Notes under the pieces: model-generated | Told to the model about the DNA's origin: nothing | Databases searched by the model: none | What the model saw: only the letters and a program-made list of their open reading frames with translations | Assembly (NCBI GenBank): GCA_017471325.1 | Contig: JAFUUX010000246.1 | Location: 1 to 37,032, forward strand | Reading direction: 5' to 3' | Length of the DNA stretch: 37,032 nt | From: Lachnospiraceae bacterium | Lineage (GTDB): Bacteria; Bacillota; Clostridia; Lachnospirales; Lachnospiraceae | Made by a program: the position numbers and the translations under genes | Shown here: piece after piece, positions 8,924-15,897 of the stretch | Layout of the letters: each line of letters begins with the position of its first letter | Numbering within the stretch: the stretch's first letter is position 1

Positions 8924-9060
8924 AGCGCCAGGACCATAACAGGTTGACGAGGAGTGGCAGTCATCGAAAGACTCGGCGGATACTGTCACGGCAGACAGCA
9001 GGTCGAAAGGAAGAAAGCAAAAAGCAGAATCAATACTGTAACAAAGGTTCTTCCGATGCT
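8924..9060 (+). ncRNA. glmS-type self-cleaving ribozyme (GlcN6P-responsive)
   Basis: The conserved core is recognisable in order. AGCGCC has the expected cleavage between A8924 and G8925. GTTGACGAGG at 8943-8952 holds the catalytic guanine region. ATCGA at 8963-8967 and TCGGCGGAT at 8973-8981 follow. Helices agree: CGCC 8926-8929 can pair with GGCG 8975-8978, GACC 8932-8935 with GGTT 8942-8945, and GTGGCAGT 8954-8961 with ACTGTCAC 8982-8989. ACAAAGGT at 9041-9048 matches the distal conserved block. The 3' boundary is approximate. In the known class, glucosamine-6-phosphate is the cofactor for cleavage and lowers expression of the downstream gene. Here that gene is nagB, not glmS. Confidence 0.9.
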
Positions 9061-9084
9061 GTAAGACGCGGTCATTTATATAGA

Positions 9085-9316
9085 GAGGAGCCGGATACCA
9101 TTATCGACCGTTCTTTAGGCTGTATATTCCAACGGAAACATCTATGGTCGGTCACAGGTGTTCCTGATAGCAGTTTTGCTGCGTTACAAGAACACTACGC
9201 GTAAGAACGGGATCGGTACCTGATGAGAGTCTTAGGGCTTCAGCCCTTAGAGTCTCACATGCGTTAGTTGGACGTAGTCAGATATTAAAAAGTGCGATTA
9301 ATAGAGGAGAAAAATC
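9085..9316 (+). other. Second structured leader segment between ribozyme and nagB
   Basis: This stretch of about 230 bases has no credible gene; an 86-codon open frame crossing the ribozyme is rejected. It has nested complementarity. CCGTTCTTTA (9108-9117) pairs with TAAGAACGG (9202-9210) with one bulge, enclosing GTGTTC (9158-9163) with GAACAC (9190-9195), which encloses a GCAG/CTGC hairpin. A 14-position stem-loop (9225-9238 with 9243-9256, loop TTCA, two mismatches) follows without a T-run. GAGGAG at 9304-9309 is the nagB ribosome-binding site. It could be a further regulatory RNA domain; no known riboswitch class was recognised. Confidence 0.5.
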
Positions 9317-10108
9317 ATGAGAGTAGTGATTCAGGATGATTATGAGAAAATGTGCAAGTGGGCAGCAGCCTATATCGCAGGAAAGATCAACGGTCATAAA
9401 GAGGAACGGCCTTTTGTTTTGGGGCTTCCGACAGGTTCATCACCGATCGGCGTGTATCAGGAACTGGTACGCATGAACAAGGCAGGGGAGTTGTCCTTCG
9501 CAAATGTCGTGACTTTCAATATGGATGAGTATCTGGGGCTGCCGCATGAGCATGACCAGAGTTACTGGTATTTCATGCATGACAATCTGTTTGATCATCT
9601 CGTGGATATGAAGCCGGAAAACATCAATATCTTAAACGGCATGGCAGAGGATCCGGAGGAAGAGTGCAGGCGTTATGAGGAAAAGATCGCTTCGTATGGC
9701 GGGATCGATCTGTTCATGGGCGGTATCGGTGTGGACGGTCATCTGGCATTCAACGAGCCGTATACGAGCCTGACTTCCCGTACCGGTGTGCGTGATCTGA
9801 CCACGGATACGCGTATCGTCAACAGCCGTTTCTTTGGCAATGATCCGGAAAAAGTACCGGCGCAGGCGCTGTCCGTAGGCATCGGTACGGTCACGGATTC
9901 CAAAGAAGTACTGGTGCTGATCTCCGGTCACAATAAAGCAAGGGCACTGGCAGCAACCGTTGAGGGCGGCGTGAGCCAGAAATGGACCTGCTCGGCGCTG
10001 CAGATGCACAATGGCGCCATCATTGCCTGCGATGAGGAAGCCTGTGGCGAACTGACAGTAGATACTTATAAATATTTCCTGGATATCGAGAAGAAAGAGA
10101 GGCTGTAA
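9317..10108 (+). CDS. nagB: Glucosamine-6-phosphate deaminase / isomerase
   Basis: Interconverts glucosamine-6-phosphate and fructose-6-phosphate plus ammonia in the cytosol. The 263-residue protein keeps the family motifs: LGLPTGSSP phosphate loop (35-43), TFNMDEY with Asp70, and GGIGVDGHLAFNEP with Asp140, His142 and Glu147, matching the E. coli catalytic set Asp72, Asp141, His143 and Glu148. It has a strong GAGGAG ribosome-binding site and is the first gene of a tight operon with a GlmU-like acetyltransferase (1-base gap) and glmM. Known NagB enzymes usually work catabolically. Here the biosynthetic neighbours and the upstream GlcN6P-sensing ribozyme suggest that it may instead make GlcN6P from ammonia; that direction is inference. 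Confidence 0.95.
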   Translation: MRVVIQDDYEKMCKWAAAYIAGKINGHKEERPFVLGLPTGSSPIGVYQELVRMNKAGELSFANVVTFNMDEYLGLPHEHDQSYWYFMHDNLFDHLVDMKPENINILNGMAEDPEEECRRYEEKIASYGGIDLFMGGIGVDGHLAFNEPYTSLTSRTGVRDLTTDTRIVNSRFFGNDPEKVPAQALSVGIGTVTDSKEVLVLISGHNKARALAATVEGGVSQKWTCSALQMHNGAIIACDEEACGELTVDTYKYFLDIEKKERL

Positions 10109-10109
10109 T

Positions 10110-10775
10110 ATGTATACGATCGCAGATCTTTATGACCTGGACCATACGCTGGCGAAGGATTACCTTTCCCGGTTTACCTATCCCTGGGAAGCCCTGAAAG
10201 GGATCAAAGACCTGATCCTTAAACTGGGGCCAACGCTTGGCGAGGAGTACGAAGAACGGGAAGAGCATGTATGGGTGCACAAGACCGCAAAAGTATTTCC
10301 GACAGCTTATCTGGGGGCACCCTGCATCATCGGACCGAATACGGAGGTGCGGCATTGTGCTTTTATCCGCGGGTCCGCATTGGTAGGCGCGGATTGCGTT
10401 GTAGGCAATTCCGTGGAACTCAAAAACGTGATCCTGTTTGACCATGTGCAGACACCGCATTACAATTATGTAGGGGATTCCATTTTAGGCTATTATTCGC
10501 ACATGGGGGCAGGTTCCATCACTTCTAATGTAAAGTCGGATAAGAAACTGGTGGTGGTGCACAACGGAACGGAGGAGATGGAAACGGGCATCAAGAAATT
10601 CGGCGCGATGCTTGGAGACCATGTGGAAGTCGGCTGCAATTCCGTATGCAATCCGGGTACGGTGATCGGACGGAATTCCAATGTATATCCTACATCCTGC
10701 GTGCGCGGCGTGGTGCCGGAAAACAGCATCTGGAAAAATAACGGAGAGATTGTGAGGAAAAGAGAAGATGGGTAA
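10110..10775 (+). CDS. Left-handed beta-helix acyltransferase resembling the GlmU acetyltransferase domain
   Basis: A 221-residue hexapeptide-repeat protein, probably an acetyltransferase acting on glucosamine-1-phosphate or a related sugar phosphate. Residues 1-50 are a helical lead-in. From about 55 on, repeats such as VFPTAYLGAPCIIGP build a beta-helix. The segment VELKNV...HYNYVGDSILG...GAGSITSN (about 112-150) parallels the GlmU acetyltransferase signature with its catalytic His region. The uridyltransferase half of GlmU is absent, so a separate pyrophosphorylase would be needed for UDP-GlcNAc. The gene lies between nagB and glmM, and its stop overlaps the glmM start by 8 bases, supporting a shared pathway. 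Substrate is inferred from context. Confidence 0.8.
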   Translation: MYTIADLYDLDHTLAKDYLSRFTYPWEALKGIKDLILKLGPTLGEEYEEREEHVWVHKTAKVFPTAYLGAPCIIGPNTEVRHCAFIRGSALVGADCVVGNSVELKNVILFDHVQTPHYNYVGDSILGYYSHMGAGSITSNVKSDKKLVVVHNGTEEMETGIKKFGAMLGDHVEVGCNSVCNPGTVIGRNSNVYPTSCVRGVVPENSIWKNNGEIVRKREDG

Positions 10776-12120
10776 ATATTTCGGAACGGACGGCTTCCGC
10801 GGGGAGGCAAACAAGGATCTGACATTTGAGCATGCGATCAAGATCGGACGTTTCCTGGGCTGGTATTATGGCGCGAAGGAAGGCAAGAAGGCCAAGATCG
10901 TGATCGGCAAGGACACCAGGCGTTCCAGTTATATGTTTGAGTATGCGCTCTGCACGGGGCTGATGGCTTCCGGCGCGGATGCGTATATCATGCATGTGAC
11001 CACAACACCCTCGGTAGCCTATATCACGAGAGTGGATGATTTTGACTGCGGCATTATGATCTCGGCATCCCATAACCCGTACTACGATAACGGCATCAAA
11101 CTGTTAAACGGCAGCGGGGAGAAAATGGATGAGGAGACCATCCTGAAGGTGGAAGATTATATTGACGGCAATCTGGAGATCCCGGTAGCAGAGCGGGATG
11201 CCATCGGACGCACGGTAGACTATGTGGCAGGCCGGAACCGCTATATCGGCTACCTGATCTCTATGTCCAAGTACAGTTTCAAGGATGCGAAGGTAGGCCT
11301 GGATGTGGCAAACGGCGCGGCATGGCAGATCGCAAAAGGCGTATTTGATGCATTGGGCGCAAAGACTTATGTGATGAATGACAGCCCGGACGGTTACAAT
11401 ATCAATACGGACTGCGGATCCACGCATATCGAGCACCTGCAGAAATTTGTAGTGGAAAAGGGCCTGGATGTCGGATTTGCTTATGACGGGGATGCGGATC
11501 GCTGCCTGGCAGTGGATGAGAAGGGAAACCTGATCACCGGTGACCATATCCTGTATATCTACGGTCTGTACATGAAAGAGCGCGGCAAACTGCTGAATAA
11601 TAAAGTCGTGACCACGGTCATGAGCAACTTCGGGCTTTACAAGGCTTTTGATAAAGTGGGCATTGAATATGACAAGACCAAGGTCGGTGATAAATACGTT
11701 TACGAAAACATGGTGCAGACCGGCAACCGCATCGGCGGGGAACAGAGCGGGCATATCATCTTTTCCAAGTATGAGACTACGGGGGACGGGATCCTGACAT
11801 CCTTAAAACTGATGGAAGTACTGCTGGCGAAGGAAAAGCCCATGAGCGAACTGGCAGCACCGGTGGTATTCTATCCGCAGGTACTGAAGAATGTGCGCGT
11901 CAAGAGCAAGCCGGATGCACAGAACGATCCGGATGTACAAAAGGCAGTAGCGGCGGTGGCAGAGGCACTGGGAGACGAGGGGCGCATCCTGGTGCGTGAA
12001 AGCGGTACGGAGCCGGTGATCCGTGTGATGGTGGAAGCCGGCAGTGATGAAGTATGTGAGAAGTATGTGGACAGCGTGATCGATGTGATCCGTGAAAAAG
12101 GACATCTTGCAGAAGCATAA
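10768..12120 (+). CDS. glmM: Phosphoglucosamine mutase
   Basis: Converts glucosamine-6-phosphate to glucosamine-1-phosphate on the route to UDP-GlcNAc, peptidoglycan and surface glycans. Motifs are KYFGTDGFRG at the N-terminus, phosphoserine loop ISASHNP with Ser101, Mg-binding DGDADR around residue 240, and RESGTEPVIRVM near the C-terminus. The 450-residue length is normal for GlmM. The start overlaps the previous gene in ATGGGTAA, so translation is coupled. A terminator follows after about 60 bases, closing the operon. GlmM is strongly favoured over a general phosphomannomutase by the IRVMVEA ending and by the neighbours. Confidence 0.92.
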   Translation: MGKYFGTDGFRGEANKDLTFEHAIKIGRFLGWYYGAKEGKKAKIVIGKDTRRSSYMFEYALCTGLMASGADAYIMHVTTTPSVAYITRVDDFDCGIMISASHNPYYDNGIKLLNGSGEKMDEETILKVEDYIDGNLEIPVAERDAIGRTVDYVAGRNRYIGYLISMSKYSFKDAKVGLDVANGAAWQIAKGVFDALGAKTYVMNDSPDGYNINTDCGSTHIEHLQKFVVEKGLDVGFAYDGDADRCLAVDEKGNLITGDHILYIYGLYMKERGKLLNNKVVTTVMSNFGLYKAFDKVGIEYDKTKVGDKYVYENMVQTGNRIGGEQSGHIIFSKYETTGDGILTSLKLMEVLLAKEKPMSELAAPVVFYPQVLKNVRVKSKPDAQNDPDVQKAVAAVAEALGDEGRILVRESGTEPVIRVMVEAGSDEVCEKYVDSVIDVIREKGHLAEA

Positions 12121-12180
12121 AATGACACAGAATTGAAATTTTTTCTTCACATATTAAACACATATCCAAACTAGAATAAA

Positions 12181-12215
12181 AACCATCAAAAGGGGACGCC
12201 CTTTGGATGGTTTTT
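12181..12215 (+). terminator. Intrinsic terminator after glmM
   Basis: AACCATC plus AAAGGG pairs with CCCTTT plus GATGGTT around GACG, with single-base bulges, then TTTTT. It ends the ribozyme-nagB-glmM transcript. Confidence 0.85.
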
Positions 12216-12269
12216 ATCATTTTCAGATGCAGCGGTGATGAGGGGCTGCGGAAAGGAAGGGCTTGGAAC

Positions 12270-13634
12270 ATGTATAATAATGATTTTAATACGGAAAACG
12301 GATATGGTTATCACACGCAGGGAACCTACCAGGATGTGAATCCGAATTATCAGGCGCAGGAGTACCACTATAATGCAGCGCCGCAGCCGGAGAAGAAAAA
12401 GAAAAAAGGCACCTTTTTCGGGAAAATGGTCAAAGCATCTGTCCTGGGATTGCTGTTCGGAGCCTTTGGCAGTGCCGGGTTCTATGCCGTACAGGAGGCA
12501 GGCACGGCATTGGGCATAGACACACAGACGGCAGTCGAGGAGCAGGAGGAACGTGAACTGACGCATTTTAACCGGAGCGCGGAAGTAACGCCTGCGCTGA
12601 CGGACGACATTACCACACTGCCGGCCAGTATTTCCACAACGGTCGTGACCGATGTAACGGATGTGGTATCGGATGTCATGCCGTCTATCGTATCCATTAC
12701 AAATAACGGAACCTATAATTATTATTACTACAGCGTGCCCAGTTCTTCCAGTGGTTCCGGGATCATCATCGGTTCCAATGACGAAGAGCTGCTGATCGTG
12801 ACCAACTACCATGTGGTAGAGGGAAATGAAAAACTGTATGTCACTTTTGTGGATGATACGGAAACGGAAGCACTGGTAAAAGGCACGGACGCATCCATGG
12901 ATCTGGCCGTGATCGCCGTAAAGATCAATGATCTGGAACCGGAAACCTTTGCAGCGATCAAGATCGCTACGATGGGAGATTCGGATGCTTTGAAAGTAGG
13001 AGAACCGGCCATAGCCATCGGTAATGCGCTGGGCTACGGTCAGTCAGTGACCACGGGTGTCATCAGTGCCGTTAACCGCCGGATGGATATGGAAAATACG
13101 ACCGGTACGTTTATCCAGACGGATGCTGCCATCAACCCGGGAAATTCCGGCGGGGCGCTTTTAAATATCAGGGGTGAAGTGGTCGGTATCAATTCCAACA
13201 AGATCGGCGGTTCGGCAGTGGAAGGCATGGGGTATGCGATCCCGATATCCGCAGCGCAGCCGATCATAGAAGATCTGATGCAGCGTACCACCAGGACACT
13301 GGTAGAGGAAGAAAACCGCGGGTATCTGGGCATCACAGGCGCAACGGTCACCTCACAGGAAGTGGCGCTTTACGGTTATCCGGAGGGGGTGTATGTGGCA
13401 AATGTCAACGGTGGTTCGGCAGCGGAAACGGCCGGTCTGCAGAGAGGAGATTATATCATAGCCTTTGACGGCCAGACAGTGACCTCCATGGAGCAGCTGC
13501 AGCGTCTGCTGATGTACTATGAAGAAGGCACTACGGCAGAGATTAAGATACTGCGGCCGGAGAGAAACGGATACCGGGAAATGACATTGGAAGTCACTTT
13601 GGGAGATAAGAGTGTACTTGGCAGGACAAATTAA
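12270..13634 (+). CDS. Membrane-anchored HtrA/DegP-type serine protease with PDZ domain
   Basis: A surface quality-control protease that degrades misfolded exported proteins. The first ~45 residues are polar and Asn/Tyr-rich, followed by a Lys-rich stop and one transmembrane helix (about 55-75), so the catalytic part is extracellular. The trypsin-like triad is His181 (TNYHVVEG), Asp211 (SMDLAVI) and Ser293 (NPGNSGGAL). A single PDZ domain spans about 350-445 (GYLGITG, GLQRGDYIIAFDG). The in-frame ATG at 12207 lies inside the upstream terminator; GGAAGG at 12255-12260 selects 12270. The gene stands alone between two terminators. A weak TAGAAT at 12172-12177 is the only promoter candidate seen, and it lies before the terminator hairpin. 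Confidence 0.93.
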   Translation: MYNNDFNTENGYGYHTQGTYQDVNPNYQAQEYHYNAAPQPEKKKKKGTFFGKMVKASVLGLLFGAFGSAGFYAVQEAGTALGIDTQTAVEEQEERELTHFNRSAEVTPALTDDITTLPASISTTVVTDVTDVVSDVMPSIVSITNNGTYNYYYYSVPSSSSGSGIIIGSNDEELLIVTNYHVVEGNEKLYVTFVDDTETEALVKGTDASMDLAVIAVKINDLEPETFAAIKIATMGDSDALKVGEPAIAIGNALGYGQSVTTGVISAVNRRMDMENTTGTFIQTDAAINPGNSGGALLNIRGEVVGINSNKIGGSAVEGMGYAIPISAAQPIIEDLMQRTTRTLVEEENRGYLGITGATVTSQEVALYGYPEGVYVANVNGGSAAETAGLQRGDYIIAFDGQTVTSMEQLQRLLMYYEEGTTAEIKILRPERNGYREMTLEVTLGDKSVLGRTN

Positions 13635-13681
13635 GGGAAGTACCCAAAACAGTTATAGAAGACAAGCAGTATGGAAAAAAT

Positions 13682-13714
13682 CTGCCCGTGGCATATACAC
13701 GGGCGGGTTTTTTT
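13682..13714 (+). terminator. Intrinsic terminator after htrA-like gene
   Basis: GCCCGTG (13684-13690) pairs with CACGGGC (13698-13704), followed by GGG and seven T residues. Confidence 0.9.
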
Positions 13715-13758
13715 GCTATTATAAAAGGGCTGGTTTGAAAAGAAACGGAGGATAAGAT

Positions 13759-15336
13759 ATGAATGATCATGAGCAGAACAGCACAAGGGATGACAATATC
13801 TGCAGCATGTGCCGCCGCCCGGAGAGTGTCGCGGGGAAAATGGTGCGTCTGCCGATGAATATGTACGTCTGCTCGGACTGTATGGATAAACTGTCCGGCA
13901 TGATCGATTCCCAGATGGGGAATATGAACGGCGCCGGCGCCATCGACTGGAGTAAGGTCATGGGGATGTATCATCCCATGAATTTTACGCAGAATGGGGA
14001 GACGGGGCATCAGGATTTTTCCGCAAACGTCAGGCCTGATGAAATAAATGATGTGAAAGCCGATCCGGCCGAGGGGCAGCAGGAAGCGGAAAAGGAACAG
14101 GCTCTGAAGGAGGGGGAAAAAGAAGGCGAAGAGGAAAAAAAGGATACTGAGGGGAAAACACCCAAAGGGATGCCGAAGGTCAACTTTATCAATTTTGCCG
14201 ATCTGCCCTTTGACTTTGGTTTTGGCGGAAAACAGCGTGTGAAGAAACGGGAGAAGGGCGAGCATAAACCGCTGCTGGAACTGAAGGATATTCCGGCACC
14301 GCACAAGATCAAAGCCATGCTGGATGAATATGTGGTGGGACAGGAAAAAGCCAAAAAGATCATGAGTGTGGCAGTATACAATCATTATAAAAGGATTGCC
14401 ACAAATACAATGGACGAGATAGAGATCGAGAAGTCCAACATGCTGATGCTGGGACCGACAGGAAGCGGCAAGACATACTTGGTACAGACGCTGGCGAGGA
14501 TATTAAATGTACCTTTGGCAATCACGGACGCTACGACGCTGACGGAAGCAGGTTATATCGGAGACGACATAGAGAGCGTGGTGAGCAAACTGCTGGCGGC
14601 CGCAGGCAACGATGTGGACAAGGCAGAGCAGGGCATCATCTATATCGATGAGATCGATAAGATCGCAAAGAAGCAGAATACCAATTCCAGGGATGTGAGC
14701 GGGGAGTCGGTACAGCAGGGGATGCTGAAGCTGCTCGAGGGGGCAGATATAGAAGTGCCGGTGGGAGCGTCTTCCAAGAATGCCATGGTGCCTACCACAA
14801 CGGTAAATACCAGAAATATCCTGTTCATCTGCGGCGGCGCATTTCCGGGGATCGAGGAAATCATTAAAAACAGATTAAACAAAAGCGGCGGTATTGGATT
14901 TCATGCTGAGGTGGCAGATAAAAACGATCAGGACAAGAAGATACTTTCCAGGGTAGAAACGGAGGATATCCGCAAATTCGGCATGATCCCGGAATTTGTG
15001 GGGCGCCTGCCGATGGTATGCACGCTGGAAGGTCTGGATAAGGATATGATGATCCGGATCTTAAAAGAGCCAAAGAATGCGATCCTGAAACAGTATCAGA
15101 GACTGTTGGCGCTGGATGAGGTCAATCTGGTCTTTGCGGAGGATGCCCTGGAAGTGATCGCAGAGAAAGCAGTCAAAAAAGAGACCGGAGCAAGAGCGCT
15201 GCGTTCGATTTTGGATGAGTATATGATCGATATCATGTATGAGATCCCGAAAGATGACAATATCGGGACTGTGACGATCACAAGGGCTTATCTGGAAGGA
15301 AAGGGCGGCCCGGAGATCGTGGTGAGAGGTATATAA
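13759..15336 (+). CDS. ClpX-family AAA+ unfoldase, divergent (zinc-binding domain plus charged insert)
   Basis: ATP-driven unfoldase expected to feed substrates to ClpP. An N-terminal zinc-binding domain has C15-x2-C18 and C38-x2-C41. It is joined to the ATPase by an unusually long Glu/Lys-rich linker of roughly 120 residues. ATPase motifs are GPTGSGKT at 232-239, pore loop GYIG at 265-268, Walker B ending Asp297-Glu298, ClpP-docking IGF at 379-381, arginine finger Arg416 (EFVGRLP) and sensor GARALRS. The RKH loop of canonical ClpX is replaced by PVGASSKNAMVP from residue 334. No clpP or lon is adjacent, unlike usual clpX loci. This suggests a specialised paralogue rather than the housekeeping ClpX, though the latter is not excluded. 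Confidence 0.85.
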   Translation: MNDHEQNSTRDDNICSMCRRPESVAGKMVRLPMNMYVCSDCMDKLSGMIDSQMGNMNGAGAIDWSKVMGMYHPMNFTQNGETGHQDFSANVRPDEINDVKADPAEGQQEAEKEQALKEGEKEGEEEKKDTEGKTPKGMPKVNFINFADLPFDFGFGGKQRVKKREKGEHKPLLELKDIPAPHKIKAMLDEYVVGQEKAKKIMSVAVYNHYKRIATNTMDEIEIEKSNMLMLGPTGSGKTYLVQTLARILNVPLAITDATTLTEAGYIGDDIESVVSKLLAAAGNDVDKAEQGIIYIDEIDKIAKKQNTNSRDVSGESVQQGMLKLLEGADIEVPVGASSKNAMVPTTTVNTRNILFICGGAFPGIEEIIKNRLNKSGGIGFHAEVADKNDQDKKILSRVETEDIRKFGMIPEFVGRLPMVCTLEGLDKDMMIRILKEPKNAILKQYQRLLALDEVNLVFAEDALEVIAEKAVKKETGARALRSILDEYMIDIMYEIPKDDNIGTVTITRAYLEGKGGPEIVVRGI

Positions 15337-15390
15337 TATTCTTACGTAAACTGTACGCATTGCGCTTGGAAGATAACCGTATAAGCATGG

Positions 15391-15424
15391 CACCTGGACG
15401 GATGAGCACGCCCGGGTGTTTTTT
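15391..15424 (+). terminator. Intrinsic terminator after ClpX-like gene
   Basis: CACCTGG (15391-15397) pairs with CCGGGTG (15412-15418) with one G-U pair, then six T residues. Confidence 0.8.
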
Positions 15425-15897
15425 GTTGGTATCTTTTTGGCTTCGCATTTTTGCCTGCTGATCCTTAGGCTTTTGTGTATAAAATGGACTGCGTTTTGGT
15501 GGTATCGTTATCCGCGGGGATCGTAAAACGGGATCGCTGAAAATATTATGTCATCCTGTATTTGTATATTGATCTCTGATAACAGATAAATATAAACAAA
15601 AAATAAACATTCGGAATATATAGAAGTCAATTGGTGACCGGATAAGTCAGAATGCGATTTTTCAAACATAAGTTTCTATATATATTCTCTGGTACATAAA
15701 AACATTATGGAAACCGATATAAATCAAATCCGGATTATATTGATATTTTGACATCTGCTGAAAACCCGGCAAAACAGGCTGGACAAATGAGGGCGGATGT
15801 GCTATCGTCTTTTTACACAAACAGAATATTTCTTTTTATCAAAGAGCGGGATTCTACAGGTCGGCTATCCTCCGGAAACAGTCAGGAGGAAAACCAC
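15425..15897. other. AT-rich intergenic region with an interrupted inverted repeat
   Basis: No credible gene is seen in 470 bases. The middle is much more AT-rich than its neighbours. GAATATATAGAA (15614-15625) and TTCTATATATATTC (15673-15686) form an inverted repeat, with two extra bases, about 47 bases apart, which may be an operator pair or a leader hairpin. TTCAAA plus TATTCT, 16 bases apart near 15660-15690, is a possible weak promoter. A strong AGGAGG at 15884-15889 ends the region. Confidence 0.4.

Noticed and set aside
8944..9204. An 86-codon open frame across the nagB leader
   Set aside because: It overlaps the ribozyme core, has no ribosome-binding site and encodes a low-complexity, basic peptide without family resemblance.
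9225..9256. Strong stem-loop considered as an intrinsic terminator
   Set aside because: It has no T-run and lies within the leader 60 bases before nagB; kept as part of the structured leader instead.
9041..9316. T-box or other known riboswitch in the nagB leader
   Set aside because: The conserved T-box bulge and other familiar riboswitch cores were not found.
12207..12269. Upstream ATG extension of the HtrA-like protease
   Set aside because: The start lies inside the glmM terminator hairpin and has no ribosome-binding site; 12270 has GGAAGG.
15748..15897. 50-residue N-terminal extension of the InlB-like protein
   Set aside because: No ribosome-binding site at the upstream ATG, and a strong AGGAGG plus signal-anchor layout begins at 15898.
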